A DNA stretch of 57,544 nucleotides from an uncultured Proteiniphilum sp. (GTDB lineage Bacteria > Bacteroidota > Bacteroidia > Bacteroidales > Dysgonomonadaceae), in assembly GCA_927407015.1 (NCBI GenBank), contig CAKMJT010000044.1:1-57544 (forward strand). Reading direction: 5' to 3'. The position numbers and the translations under genes were made by a program. Below, piece after piece: positions 1-9,826 of the stretch. Position 1 is the first letter of the stretch. Each line of letters opens with the position of its first letter. The notes under the pieces were generated by a model, which saw only the letters and a program-made list of their open reading frames with translations, did no database searches and was not told where the DNA came from.

Positions 1-212
1 TATCCATCAATAAGCTGATATATAACAACTTCGATACATGGATAGCGGCATGAGGAAAAATTCAAAAAAAGTTACAACAGGATGTCGACAACCCTGCGAC
101 ATTCTTCATCATTGGTCAGGAAAAGGGTACCTGAGTAGTTATCTTTTGTTTGTTTTTAAGTTTTTAGGTATTTACCAGGGCTTCATTTCAGTCGCCGGGC
201 CGAATCATCCAT

Positions 213-1493
213 TCAATGTGTCCGTACATGTTTGTACCGAAACAGGATGGCAAAGAGGATGGTTACCAGCAGCGCGTATCCCGCGAAAATAAACCAGACG
301 GACTGCCAGTCGCCCGTCATGAGCGACTTCGTCTGACCATCCACCACTACATCCTTCCAGGAGGTGAATTGATTCACAACCCATTGTGCTCCCAGTGTGC
401 CGATGGTTGCGCCAACGCCGTTTGTCATCAGCATAAACATGCCCTGCGCACTTGCCCGGATGGTATGAGGCGTCTCTTTATCGACAAACAGGGAGCCCGA
501 CACATTGAAGAAATCGAACGCCACACCATACACCACCATGGAGAAGACCAGCATCCAGATGCCGCTTCCCGGATTCCCCAGGCCAAAGAAGCCGAAGCGC
601 ATCACCCAGGCGAACATGGCTATCAGCATCACGTTCTTGATGCCGTATCGTTTCAAAAAGAAGGGGATAAGCAGGATGCAGAGGGCTTCCGATATCTGTG
701 AGAGCGAAATAAGGATATTGGAGTGCTGTACGCCAAACGTCCCTGCAAACAGCGGATCGGCTTCGAAGCTGGCGATGAAGGGGTTGGCAAAGCCATTGGT
801 GATCTGCAGTGAAACACCCAGCAACATGGAGAAGATGAAGAAGAGAGCCATCTTGCGTTGTTTAAAGAGCTTAAACGCATCCAGGCCGAGAGCCTGAAAG
901 AGGGTCTTGTCTCCCGTATCGGTACTGATCGGACAATTGGGGAGTGTGAAAGCATACACCCCCAGCAGCAGACCAATCACGGCGCTAACGACAAACTGCA
1001 GGGAGGTCGTCTGGTAGCCGACGATATCCACCAACCACATGGTGAAGATGAATCCTACCGTTCCGAAGACCCGAATGGAGGGAAACGTCCTGACTGTATC
1101 CATGCCCCCTCTTTCGAGAATGCTGTAGGCTACGGAATTGGAGAGTGCCAGCGTAGGCATGTAAAAGGCAACACTCAGTGTATAGAGGGTGAAGAGGATC
1201 GGGAAGGAAATGGCTGTTCCCGCCTGAAGGCCATATAATCCGGCGGCCAGCATAAACGTGGCTGCCAGCAGATGGCATGCTCCCAGCAGCTTCTGCGCAG
1301 GCACCCACCGGTCAGCGATGATCCCCATGACAGCAGGCATGAAAATGGATACAATACCCTGCACGGAGTAGAAGATACCGATATGAGACCCCAGCCCCAC
1401 AGGCCCCAGGTAGCGCGACATGGATGTGAGGTAAGCCCCCCAGACTGCAAACTGGAGGAAGTTCATGACAATCAGACGTATTTTCAATGACAT
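213..1493 (-). CDS. NupG-like nucleoside:H+ symporter (MFS)
   Basis: This 426-residue inner-membrane protein is hydrophobic throughout, with about 12 predicted membrane segments. It resembles the NupG/XapB nucleoside:H+ symporter branch of the major facilitator superfamily. The N-terminus has a LQFAVWGAYLTSM stretch like the LQFCLWGSWLTTL of NupG. Other matches are FMPAVMGIIADRW, FYMPTLALSNSVAYS and FPSIRVFGTVGFI. The family imports nucleosides with protons; the exact substrate here is inferred only. The start is the ATG followed by SLKIRLIVMNF, which aligns with the family N-terminus. It lies 26 bases after the EnvC-like gene on the same strand and could be the last gene of that run, linking nucleoside uptake loosely with dut upstream. 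No defect is seen. Confidence 0.85.
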   Translation of the reverse strand: MSLKIRLIVMNFLQFAVWGAYLTSMSRYLGPVGLGSHIGIFYSVQGIVSIFMPAVMGIIADRWVPAQKLLGACHLLAATFMLAAGLYGLQAGTAISFPILFTLYTLSVAFYMPTLALSNSVAYSILERGGMDTVRTFPSIRVFGTVGFIFTMWLVDIVGYQTTSLQFVVSAVIGLLLGVYAFTLPNCPISTDTGDKTLFQALGLDAFKLFKQRKMALFFIFSMLLGVSLQITNGFANPFIASFEADPLFAGTFGVQHSNILISLSQISEALCILLIPFFLKRYGIKNVMLIAMFAWVMRFGFFGLGNPGSGIWMLVFSMVVYGVAFDFFNVSGSLFVDKETPHTIRASAQGMFMLMTNGVGATIGTLGAQWVVNQFTSWKDVVVDGQTKSLMTGDWQSVWFIFAGYALLVTILFAILFRYKHVRTH

Positions 1494-1519
1494 CAGTAAA
1501 GATTTAATAAGTATTCCGT

Positions 1520-2890
1520 TTATCTGCTAAGCCACGGCGCCGGGTTCAGCTTGTTTGTTTTCTGCCACAACTGAAAATGCATGGAAGAAACACCGGTATC
1601 CGGATCGGTGAAGATACGGCCCAGTGTCTGCCCGGTCTTCACCTTATCGCCCTGTTTCACAAACAGATCATAGATATTGGCATAGAAGGTGTAATACTCT
1701 CCGTGACGCACTATCACACAGGTATTTGACCCGGGGAAGGAGAATACCTTAGATACCTCTCCATCGAATACAGTACGAATGCCGGCACCTTTCTGTGCCT
1801 GAATATCGATGCCATTGCTGTTGGTTGTGACGTTCCACTCACTGTGTTTCTTGGTGCCGAAATTGCCTACGATGGAGGCTGTACCTGTCACAGGCATGGG
1901 CAGCTTCCCCTTGTTGGCCGCGAAATTCTTCGACAGATTGAATGTCTCAGTAGTGGTGGTGCTCCCACTCTCAATTCTGGGCCCCGCTTCCGTCCGGGGT
2001 GCTGTTTCTGCTTTCCGTGCGGGCGCTGCGGCCACTTCTTCTGTCTTCTTGCTGCTTTCCTTTTCCCGCCGGGCTTTCGCCGCTGCCGCCTCAGCCTCCG
2101 CCTCCGCCTTTCTCAGTCGTTCGGCTTCCGCTGCGCGTCTGTTGGCTTCTGCCATCCTTTCCTGACGCGCCACCTCCTCGGCGATCAGTTTCTCAATCTG
2201 TGCATTCAGCTGATTCATACGGCGCTGTTTATCCTGCAGTGTTTGCTGTAATTGCTGCTGTTGCCCCCGTGCATCGGCTACTTCCGACTGACGTGCCTGC
2301 TCTTCCTGCTGCAGCTTCTTCTGTTCGTTCTGCAGCGCTGCCAGTGCTTTCTCCCTGTCGGCTTTTGCCTTTCCCAGCGCCTCTTTCCGGGCCGTGATCT
2401 CGGCATTCTGTTTTCTGATCTCCTCGGCCTGCGACTTCTGCAAACGGGAATATTCTCTCAGATACTGCATCCTCCTCAGTGATTCTCCTGGAGACTTACC
2501 CGACAGGATATACAACAATTTCTGCTCACTGAATTGAGGGTTCAGCATCCCTTTGATGGCGTTGGCATAATTGCCCTGCTTCTGTTTCAGTTCCCTGTTC
2601 AACCGGGCTATTTCATTCTCAAGCCGTGTTTCTTCTTTGCGCAATGATTCGATCTCCCGGTGCTGTACAGTGATCAGCTCCTTGCGGGCGGCTATCTGTT
2701 TATTGATCAGATTGATACGATCCAGGATGGTGGTCGTCTGTTTTTTCACATCCAGATAAAGCTTATTCGTACTTCTTATCTCCTCCTGCAAGGCTTGCTG
2801 TTGTCTTTGTAAATGCTCGATTTGAGGTGTTTGAGCTGACAGGAGAAAGGCAGAAGACAAAAAGAGCGCTATGAACAGAATACGTTTCAT
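1520..2890 (-). CDS. EnvC-like coiled-coil protein with degenerate LytM (M23) domain
   Basis: 456 residues. A signal peptide (about residues 1-19, ending LLSAQ) is followed by a long Gln/Glu/Arg-rich coiled coil (about 20-290), a low-complexity Ala/Glu/Lys linker and a C-terminal LytM/M23 domain (about 335-456). Active LytM enzymes bind zinc through HxGxD and HxH. Here the first motif reads NSNGID, with Asn where His is expected. The last reads SMHFQLW, keeping only one His, and the YAH motif reads YAN. The domain therefore looks catalytically dead, as in E. coli EnvC, which activates cell-wall amidases instead of cutting peptidoglycan. A similar role in daughter-cell separation is inferred. 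Its start overlaps the end of the DUF4292 gene by four bases (ATGA), so the two are probably translationally coupled. Confidence 0.88.
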   Translation of the reverse strand: MKRILFIALFLSSAFLLSAQTPQIEHLQRQQQALQEEIRSTNKLYLDVKKQTTTILDRINLINKQIAARKELITVQHREIESLRKEETRLENEIARLNRELKQKQGNYANAIKGMLNPQFSEQKLLYILSGKSPGESLRRMQYLREYSRLQKSQAEEIRKQNAEITARKEALGKAKADREKALAALQNEQKKLQQEEQARQSEVADARGQQQQLQQTLQDKQRRMNQLNAQIEKLIAEEVARQERMAEANRRAAEAERLRKAEAEAEAAAAKARREKESSKKTEEVAAAPARKAETAPRTEAGPRIESGSTTTTETFNLSKNFAANKGKLPMPVTGTASIVGNFGTKKHSEWNVTTNSNGIDIQAQKGAGIRTVFDGEVSKVFSFPGSNTCVIVRHGEYYTFYANIYDLFVKQGDKVKTGQTLGRIFTDPDTGVSSMHFQLWQKTNKLNPAPWLSR

Positions 2891-3741
2891 TTACTGGCGG
2901 AAAATATTTTCAGTATTTCACCCAACGTGGTCCTTGTGTACCCCGAGGGTATGTTCATCGATAAACCGATAGGCTCGTCTGTGACGATATCGGAGAAAAG
3001 CAACTCGGCATCTATCTTTCTTGATGATGAAGAAAGGGTTACATTCATCTTGTGCGGGAAAACAAGATCATCGGAAAGGGCGAAGTTGTGATATCCCCAT
3101 TGCAGGGAGTGTTTCTTTTGCGGCTGCATCAGATGGGTGAACGTGATGCGGTCGTCTCCGTTCACGGTGAAGGAATAATCGATGCCCGATGCGGCATCCT
3201 TTGACGTGATATAATAGTTCTGGTCAGATGTACGGGAGTAGTTGAATTTACGGTAGTCGGAAACCTCCGGATTCTTCTTGCCCGCGACGAACAGGGCGTT
3301 TGTGAAAACAGACTGCATGGTATAGAAATCAAACCCCACTGGATAGATATCCTTGAGCGATTCGATGGATTCAATGACATATCGCTTGTTCATCCTGTCG
3401 AGAAACAGTGCCGTATCGGGATTGATATAAAAGCGGAACATCTCCACACCGAACAGCGGCTGCACGGAAATCTGAAGCGCATTGTCTTTCACGATACGGA
3501 TATTCGCCTTGGAGCTCAATGACCGTGTGCCGGTGGTGAGGTTCATGTTCAGCTTTGCGGCAAAGGTTTGATAGGGAAAACCGCAGGTGATAATGTCACC
3601 AAAAAGCTCATTGTTGGCCTTATCCTCCACTGCCGGGGCAACGTGTACCATTTGCTGTCTTGGTTTACACGCCGTCAGGGCTAGTCCTGTACCCAAAAGG
3701 AGCAATATTATCTGTTTACAACGGTAAATATGCATATTCAT
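2887..3741 (-). CDS. DUF4292 family lipoprotein
   Basis: 284 residues starting with a lipoprotein signal peptide whose lipobox LTAC puts the lipidated Cys at residue 25. The rest is a beta-rich soluble domain of the DUF4292 type, for example SLQWGYHNFALSDDLVFPHK near residue 220. Function is not established. The constant position of such genes between a TPR protein and an EnvC-like protein in Bacteroidota suggests an envelope role (inference). It ends inside the start of the EnvC-like gene (four-base overlap). About 100 bases separate its start from the TPR gene upstream. An alternative start two codons in (MHIYRCKQ) is equally compatible with the signal peptide. Confidence 0.8.
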   Translation of the reverse strand: MNMHIYRCKQIILLLLGTGLALTACKPRQQMVHVAPAVEDKANNELFGDIITCGFPYQTFAAKLNMNLTTGTRSLSSKANIRIVKDNALQISVQPLFGVEMFRFYINPDTALFLDRMNKRYVIESIESLKDIYPVGFDFYTMQSVFTNALFVAGKKNPEVSDYRKFNYSRTSDQNYYITSKDAASGIDYSFTVNGDDRITFTHLMQPQKKHSLQWGYHNFALSDDLVFPHKMNVTLSSSSRKIDAELLFSDIVTDEPIGLSMNIPSGYTRTTLGEILKIFSASK

Positions 3742-3840
3742 TCTTCATTTCAAATTTTTTATTTCCATCGGTTTGCTGTACCCATTGTTTCAAACCGGGT
3801 GAGAGACCTCAACCCATCTTCACGCAGTGAAGAGCATCCT

Positions 3841-5586
3841 TTATAGCTTCCCCGATTTGATTTTTTGGTCCAGTGTAGCCGAGTCACTGCCCAGTTCCTT
3901 CGCCTTTTTCCAATGCACCAGCGCCTCTTCCCTTTCTCCTGTCTTGTACAACACATCTCCGTAATGTTCGTGTACATCGGCCGAAGGTGCATCCTTACTG
4001 TATTCAATGGCTTTACCGATATAAATCTTGGCCATGACATACGACCCCTGTTCAAACAAAACCCACCCGTAGGTATCCAGATAGGTTGGATTCATGGGTT
4101 CGGCCTTAATGGTGATGCCACTCATCTTCTCCGCTTTATCGAGATCTTTTCTTTCCAGAGACAAATAATAGCTGTAATTGTTTAATACCGGAAGGTTCTG
4201 TGGGTTCAACTTTAACGCTTTTTCATAACTGTCAAATGCCACCTCCTTGTTACCCAGGAAGTAATTCATATCACCTATCTGGGCATGGAAATCAGATTCT
4301 ACCATCGGGTTGGTGAATTCCGCATTCCTGAGTCCTTCTTCAAACGTTTTCAGGGCCTCCCGATAGTTCTCCAGCTGATAATCGGCCGCTCCGGAATAAA
4401 AATAGAACTGCGGTTCCCGGGGTAAATGTTTCAACGCTTCGGCTGTAATCTCCTTTATTTTCTGCAGGTCCTCATCGGGCAGGGCTATGCGGATCATCTG
4501 TTCATATCCGGCAGGATCAGCCGGATTGTCTTTGGTGTAGATCTCAAACTGCTTCATGGCTCCTTTTTTGTCACCCTGTAACAGCAGGACATTGCCATAG
4601 ATCATATTCAGCTGCGTGTTGCTGGGGTGTTGCTCGAACAGCGTTTCAAAGAGGCTGTTTGCACCCTTCAGGTCCTGCTGGCTCTGCTGTAAGATATCGA
4701 GGTAACGGGTGAGAAGCTGTATTTTAGTCTCTACATCGAGCGATGTGCTGGTGATTGCTCTCTGCAACTCGGCCTGTGCAGCGGGTTTATCATTTGTCTT
4801 CTCATAATAGTTTACCATGGAGAGAATGAGTGCCGGATAAGCGGGATCGAGGCGCTTCGCTTCCTGATAGTACTGCAGGGCCTTCTTGTACTGTTCATCC
4901 TCCGTGAGGAGATCACCCATGAGAATAAGATATCTCGGATCGGCAGGATTCTTGTCAATAATCTGCCGGATCTCTTTAAACGCTTTCTCCTTCTGGTTCA
5001 TCAGTGAGTAGAGTCGAAATTTATTCAGGGTGATCATTTCAGCTATCCCCGTACTTTTTTCCAGCTTGTTGAGTGCGTCGACAGCCTCTTGCAGTTCTCC
5101 GTTATCGGCATAGGCGTTAGCCAGTTCAAAATGGAGATCAGGTTTGCCGGGGTACTGCTTCAGCATCGCTTCGTAAATATCAACCACCTGCTGTTTCAGG
5201 CCGAGCTCTTTACTCAGTCCGGCAAGCATCATATTGTAATAATAATTGGTTTTATCGTAGGAGACAGCTTTCTGAAAGAAATCTAACGCCCTGTTCTTAT
5301 CCTGCAGGACATTGTAAAAGGTTCCCAGTTCCACCAGTACGTTGGCATTGGCGGAGTCCAGGGTGTGACAGTGTTGAAACAGGTCGATGGCTTCATCATA
5401 TTTTCCCAGCGCTTTTGCATTGAGAGCCTCGTAGAAATAGTAATCGAATCTGCGCTGTGTCTCTTCACTGAGCGCAGGCCTGTCAGTCTGTTGCTGTGCC
5501 AGGGCTTTCACCGGCAACATGGCAGACACCAGAAAAAACAAAACAAGATGAAAGAAGCGTATACGGATTGCAGTTATATCGTACAT
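3841..5586 (-). CDS. Secreted tetratricopeptide-repeat protein
   Basis: 581 residues. A signal peptide (about 1-31, ending VKALAQQ) precedes repeated TPR helices across the whole mature protein. Clear units include ALGKYDEAIDLFQHCHTLDS, NYREALKTFEEGLRNA and the C-terminal GEREEALVHWKKAKELG. TPR arrays are protein-binding scaffolds; no enzymatic domain is present. Location is inferred to be periplasmic or at the inner face of the outer membrane. Its gene is 15 bases downstream of dut and upstream of the DUF4292 and EnvC-like genes, all on one strand, so an envelope-assembly or cell-division scaffold is a reasonable guess. I do not recognise a named homologue. Confidence 0.85.
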   Translation of the reverse strand: MYDITAIRIRFFHLVLFFLVSAMLPVKALAQQQTDRPALSEETQRRFDYYFYEALNAKALGKYDEAIDLFQHCHTLDSANANVLVELGTFYNVLQDKNRALDFFQKAVSYDKTNYYYNMMLAGLSKELGLKQQVVDIYEAMLKQYPGKPDLHFELANAYADNGELQEAVDALNKLEKSTGIAEMITLNKFRLYSLMNQKEKAFKEIRQIIDKNPADPRYLILMGDLLTEDEQYKKALQYYQEAKRLDPAYPALILSMVNYYEKTNDKPAAQAELQRAITSTSLDVETKIQLLTRYLDILQQSQQDLKGANSLFETLFEQHPSNTQLNMIYGNVLLLQGDKKGAMKQFEIYTKDNPADPAGYEQMIRIALPDEDLQKIKEITAEALKHLPREPQFYFYSGAADYQLENYREALKTFEEGLRNAEFTNPMVESDFHAQIGDMNYFLGNKEVAFDSYEKALKLNPQNLPVLNNYSYYLSLERKDLDKAEKMSGITIKAEPMNPTYLDTYGWVLFEQGSYVMAKIYIGKAIEYSKDAPSADVHEHYGDVLYKTGEREEALVHWKKAKELGSDSATLDQKIKSGKL

Positions 5587-5601
5587 TCGTTGTGACAGTT
5601 A

Positions 5602-6036
5602 TTATTTTTTTCCGGTATGCCCAAATCCACCGGCTCCCCGTTGTGTTTCATCGAGTGCATCAACCGGCTCCCACTCCACATGGGCATGTTGCGCAATCAC
5701 CATCTGGCAGATGCGCTCCCCATCGTTAATGGTGAAGACCTCGTTCGACAGATTGACAAGGATCACACGGATCTCGCCGCGGTAATCAGCATCGATGGTT
5801 CCGGGTGAATTGACGATGCTGATACCATGCTTAACTGCCAGACCGCTGCGGGGGCGGATCTGTGCCTCGTAACCCACAGGCAGCTGAATAAAGATGCCGG
5901 TGGGTACCAGATATCGTTCCAGCGGTTTCAGTACAACAGATTGCTCCAGGTTTGCACGCAGATCCATGCCGGCAGCATAGGCCGTGGCATAGTCAGGCAA
6001 TGAATGCCTGGACGTATTCACTATTTTAATTTTCAT
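5602..6036 (-). CDS. dut: dUTP diphosphatase
   Basis: 144 residues, the normal length of the trimeric dUTPase family. The enzyme hydrolyses dUTP to dUMP and diphosphate, keeping uracil out of DNA and supplying dUMP for thymidylate synthesis. Conserved motifs are in order: AAGMDLRA (motif 1), [10 protein letters not shown] (motif 2), [10 protein letters not shown] (motif 3, with the catalytic Asp), [10 protein letters not shown] (motif 4) and the Gly-rich C-terminal GAGGFGHTG (motif 5) that closes over the active site. It is the first gene of the minus-strand run dut - TPR - DUF4292 - EnvC-like. A possible weak promoter on the minus strand has a TTTG at 6095-6098 and a TAAATTCG near-match to the -7 box at 6064-6071. 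Confidence 0.97.
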   Translation of the reverse strand: MKIKIVNTSRHSLPDYATAYAAGMDLRANLEQSVVLKPLERYLVPTGIFIQLPVGYEAQIRPRSGLAVKHGISIVNSPGTIDADYRGEIRVILVNLSNEVFTINDGERICQMVIAQHAHVEWEPVDALDETQRGAGGFGHTGKK

Positions 6037-6164
6037 CAGGGAGAGCCATTCAGTTTGATTGTGCGAATTTATACAATTCTGAGCAATTTAGCGTCAAATT
6101 GATGAAATTTAAGGAAATTATCCTCTGAAGCCCACCAAATTTTGAAGGGTTGTCATTCGTAGTG

Positions 6165-6917
6165 ATGAAAAAAAAGCATATCTTTGCGTTTATGAGCGGA
6201 CAAGATGACCTCCTGGCTAAATTGCGGCAAACACTGAATGAACAAGGGATTGACTCGTTTCATATCCTTGAGGAACTGGTGCCTATTGAGGAACAGATGG
6301 CGTATTTCAGGTATTTCGACAGACTGAGAAGGGAAAACAGCCCTTTTGTCCGGGATGAAGAGGTATCTGTTTTGTTTTCACCGGATGAGACCATCGAACG
6401 TAAAAAACGCAGTTTAACGTTGCTGGCTTCCATACCCGATGTGGGAGCCTACCGCTCTATTGAGACCTATCACAGTAGTCCGCAGGAACCCGAGTTGTTC
6501 AACTGGTCGGCCATGGCGCTGGTGAGCAGCCGCATCATCCTGAGTTCAGACTTGTCGGGTCAGCAACAGGTATATATTTCATCCGGGCTGGGAGGACACG
6601 ACAGGAAACTGCGGTTTTTTGCCCTGTTCACAACCAGAGATCGACAGGTACTCACCGATTTACAGAGAGAGATTGTGGAGCGTGAGTTTATTTTCCAGCT
6701 GCAAAAAGCAGAGGTGGTGATTGAAAAAATCGACATCAAAGAGAATTATTTCACGATCCTGATGCTCTTTCCCTTCGATAAAGATATCAAATCGAACTTA
6801 AATGCTGCCGTCACCGAGTGCAACCAATACGGCAATTTCCTTGAAACAAGATTTCTTTTTACGAATGTAAAAGTATTGAGTGAGAAAGAAATAGATAAAC
6901 TGCTGGAGAAGAAGTAA
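6165..6917 (+). CDS. Hypothetical protein, no recognised family
   Basis: About 250 residues. I do not recognise the family. The protein is soluble, without signal peptide or membrane segments, and mixed alpha/beta: HIFAFMSGQDDLLAKL at the N-terminus looks like strand-turn-helix, and the C-terminus KVLSEKEIDKLLEKK is helical. The ATG at 6165 is chosen over a TTG at 6150. A third choice is ATG 6192 (MSGQDDLL), because TATCTTTG at 6179-6186 matches the Bacteroidota -7 box and would give a nearly leaderless transcript from 6192. It is divergent from dut and ends 32 bases before the SusR-like regulator, so it may be co-transcribed with it. Whether it takes part in glucan use is unknown. Confidence 0.75.
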   Translation: MKKKHIFAFMSGQDDLLAKLRQTLNEQGIDSFHILEELVPIEEQMAYFRYFDRLRRENSPFVRDEEVSVLFSPDETIERKKRSLTLLASIPDVGAYRSIETYHSSPQEPELFNWSAMALVSSRIILSSDLSGQQQVYISSGLGGHDRKLRFFALFTTRDRQVLTDLQREIVEREFIFQLQKAEVVIEKIDIKENYFTILMLFPFDKDIKSNLNAAVTECNQYGNFLETRFLFTNVKVLSEKEIDKLLEKK

Positions 6918-6949
6918 ACTCATCCGGCCTTACTGCATTGACCTGCATA

Positions 6950-9826
6950 ATGATACCTCCGGCCTGTACAATATATTTTTGCACGGCACTCCTGGCCGCG
7001 CAATTCCTTGTTTCTCCTCTCGTGGGGGCAGTAGAGGAAATACCCTTTATTCCACCTGTTTACAATTACACGACCGGCATCTACAAGGCCGGGAATCAAA
7101 ACTGGTCTGTGGCACAAGGGAGCAACGGAGTGGTGTATGTCGGAAACAATAACGGATTGTTGAGTTTCGACGGCGTGAACTGGACACTTCACGCTCTCCC
7201 CAACAATCTGTCCGTCAAATCCATTTTCATCGATACCGGCGACGCCGCTGAACGCATTTACGTGGGATCGTTCGAGGAATTCGGCTATTTCGAACCCGAC
7301 GAGACAAATCAGCTTATTTACCACTCGATCAAGAATCTGGCAAAAGATTATCCGTTCCATAACGATGAAGTGTGGACGATTCACCCTTTCAATGGCAAAA
7401 TATATTTCCAGTCGTTTTCTGCTGTTTTCGCCTATGACGGCAAGGAGGTCATTACGCTGGAGCCGTCTCCTGCGGTTTTATATTTCTTTCCTGTCGGCGA
7501 AAAAATGTTTGCGCAATTGATCAACGACGATTTTTACCATTTCGACGGAGAAAGGTTTCACCGCGTATTTACACGGGATCAGTTGAATGACGACAATGTG
7601 GTGGCAGTATTACCTTTCGATGATGATTATCTGCTGGTCACGTCAAAGAGCGGACTCTTCCGTTTTTCAGAGAACGCGCCGACACTGATACCCTGGAATA
7701 TATCCGCGGCATCGGAATTACAGGAAGCGATCATCAACAGGGCCATTCTTTCGGGCAAAGCACAATATGTCTTCGGAACCCTTAACAGCGGACTGTTTGC
7801 TATTGATAAGGAAGGAAACAAACGATGGCACATCAACCGCTCCAACGGTTTAAACAATAATACGGTTTTGGCGCTATACAACGACAGAGAGGACAATATA
7901 TGGGCAGCCCTCGACAATGGTATCTCCCATATCCGTACCCGTTCCCCCTTTACGCTTTTTGAGCCTGCCGATATACAAATTGGGCTGGTGGAAGACATCC
8001 TCTATCATCAAAACGACCTTTATCTGGCCACCAACCTGGGAATTTACCGTTATTCGGAACAGGATGAAAATTTCTTTCGATTGCCCGGGTTCGATATTCA
8101 GTCGTGGTTCATCAAAAGTTTCGGGAAGCAGGTTTTCGTGGGCCACAACCTGGGCACTTCGCTCCTTGACGACGGGCAGGCAATACCTGTTTTACAGGCC
8201 CGCACGGGAGGGATGGATATCAAGCAGGCCACCATCAATGGCAAAAATATTCTCCTGGAATCATCCTACACTTCATTATATGTGTATACACAGGCTCCGT
8301 CGGGTGACTGGATTTTCAGTCACCGGGTAGAAGGATTCTCCGACCTCATCAAAAACCTCGAGATAGACCATGCAGGGAACATTTGGGCGGGACACATGTA
8401 CAAGGGGGTTTACCGTTTGCGGCTCGACAGTGAGCTGCGCAAGGTGACAGAGATGGAAAATTATCAGTCGCTCGATAGTGCCCAAACCTCCGTTTCTGTG
8501 AAGGTCATGAAACTGAAAGGACGCATCGTGTTTACCGATGGAACCCGTTTTTTCACCTATGACGACATCCATCAGAAGATCGTTCCGCATGATTTGTTAA
8601 ACAGGGATTTATCCGAATTTGCAGATACCTATCGGATTGTTCCCGTGAACGATAATTTACTATGGTTCATCCGTAACTCAGAGTATGCCCTTGTGGCTTC
8701 TGACGGAAACACCTATACCTTAAAAGACCGCATCCCCTACAGTATCCTCAATAATCCTCCAAATGAGGGACGAGCCAACGTGTACGTAACCGGCGAAAAC
8801 ACTACCTATTTTTGTCTGAATGGCGGGATCGGGAAGTATACATTTGCGGAAAGGATGCCAGCGGGGAAAAAAATATTGTACCTCTCAGCGGTGGAATATT
8901 ACGACCGAAAGAATGACCGCACCTTCTATCTTGATCCCCGAAAAAATGCCATCATTGCTTATCAGCATAACGACATCGGCTTTCAGTTTATGTACCCCGA
9001 ATATTCCCGAAAAACATTCAGGGTGGAATGTTATTTAGACGGTTACGACAGCAGATGGGTGAATACCAACGAAAACCTCTCCATCTTCTACAACAATTTG
9101 CCGGCCAATGATTATATCCTGAAAGCACGCGTATTGGATAATTCGGGGTTGGTACTATCTTCGGTGAGTTTCTCGTTCCGGATTAAAAACCCGTGGTACA
9201 AAACATGGTGGGCATATCTGTCCTACGCGCTGATCATCTTACTGATTGCCGTACTTTTCATTCAAAACCATGTGCAAAAGATTGTGCAAAGGAAAAACAA
9301 ACTTTTCACGGAACAGGAAAACAGACGGCTCGCACAACTCGATAAACAGGAAAAACAGATTGCCACGCTGCGCAATGAGAAACTGGAGGCCGATCTCACA
9401 CACAAAAGCAAAGAACTGGCCAGCGCCACCATGATGATCATTAATCATACCGAATTTCTGAATAATTTGCGGGCTCATATTCAGACCCATATGCTGGCTG
9501 GTAAAATTAACCGTACCGAGGGCAATGCGTTGTTGACGATGATTGGCAGTAATTTGTCGGAAGAAGATGCATGGACTGTTTTTCAGGAAAACTTCGACCT
9601 GATCCATGAAAACTTCTTCCGCAAGCTCATAGAGAGATACCCCGCGCTCACCCCCACTGATCTTAAACTCTGTACGCTGCTTCGCTTAAATTATTCTTCC
9701 AAGGAAATAGCCGGAATGATGAATATCTCCATCCGGGGAGTGGAAGCCGCACGCTATCGTTTACGGAAAAAACTCAACCTTTCAGAAACAGAGAATCTGG
9801 TCGATTTCATGATAAAATTCCAATAA
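6950..9826 (+). CDS. SusR-like membrane-bound regulator: beta-propeller sensor, Y_Y_Y domain, TM helix, LuxR-type HTH
   Basis: 958 residues from the ATG at 6950; a TTG at 6938 would add four. A signal sequence (about 1-27) is followed by a periplasmic beta-propeller made of Reg_prop-type repeats (about 35-660; for example NNGLLSFDGVNWT and VYRLRLDSELRKV). Next come a Y_Y_Y-type Ig-like domain (about 665-745), one membrane helix (about 752-774, YLSYALIILLIAVLFI), a cytoplasmic coiled coil and a C-terminal LuxR-type helix-turn-helix (SSKEIAGMMNISIRGVEAAR). There is no histidine kinase or receiver domain, so this is a one-component transmembrane regulator like SusR, not a hybrid two-component sensor. 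The periplasmic part presumably binds an oligosaccharide. It sits directly upstream of susC on the same strand and is the obvious candidate activator of the locus. Confidence 0.9.
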   Translation: MIPPACTIYFCTALLAAQFLVSPLVGAVEEIPFIPPVYNYTTGIYKAGNQNWSVAQGSNGVVYVGNNNGLLSFDGVNWTLHALPNNLSVKSIFIDTGDAAERIYVGSFEEFGYFEPDETNQLIYHSIKNLAKDYPFHNDEVWTIHPFNGKIYFQSFSAVFAYDGKEVITLEPSPAVLYFFPVGEKMFAQLINDDFYHFDGERFHRVFTRDQLNDDNVVAVLPFDDDYLLVTSKSGLFRFSENAPTLIPWNISAASELQEAIINRAILSGKAQYVFGTLNSGLFAIDKEGNKRWHINRSNGLNNNTVLALYNDREDNIWAALDNGISHIRTRSPFTLFEPADIQIGLVEDILYHQNDLYLATNLGIYRYSEQDENFFRLPGFDIQSWFIKSFGKQVFVGHNLGTSLLDDGQAIPVLQARTGGMDIKQATINGKNILLESSYTSLYVYTQAPSGDWIFSHRVEGFSDLIKNLEIDHAGNIWAGHMYKGVYRLRLDSELRKVTEMENYQSLDSAQTSVSVKVMKLKGRIVFTDGTRFFTYDDIHQKIVPHDLLNRDLSEFADTYRIVPVNDNLLWFIRNSEYALVASDGNTYTLKDRIPYSILNNPPNEGRANVYVTGENTTYFCLNGGIGKYTFAERMPAGKKILYLSAVEYYDRKNDRTFYLDPRKNAIIAYQHNDIGFQFMYPEYSRKTFRVECYLDGYDSRWVNTNENLSIFYNNLPANDYILKARVLDNSGLVLSSVSFSFRIKNPWYKTWWAYLSYALIILLIAVLFIQNHVQKIVQRKNKLFTEQENRRLAQLDKQEKQIATLRNEKLEADLTHKSKELASATMMIINHTEFLNNLRAHIQTHMLAGKINRTEGNALLTMIGSNLSEEDAWTVFQENFDLIHENFFRKLIERYPALTPTDLKLCTLLRLNYSSKEIAGMMNISIRGVEAARYRLRKKLNLSETENLVDFMIKFQ

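Noticed and set aside
38..292. 84-codon frame at the left edge
   Set aside because: It overlaps the transporter gene on the other strand by about 80 bases, has no recognisable domain and lies partly in non-coding sequence.
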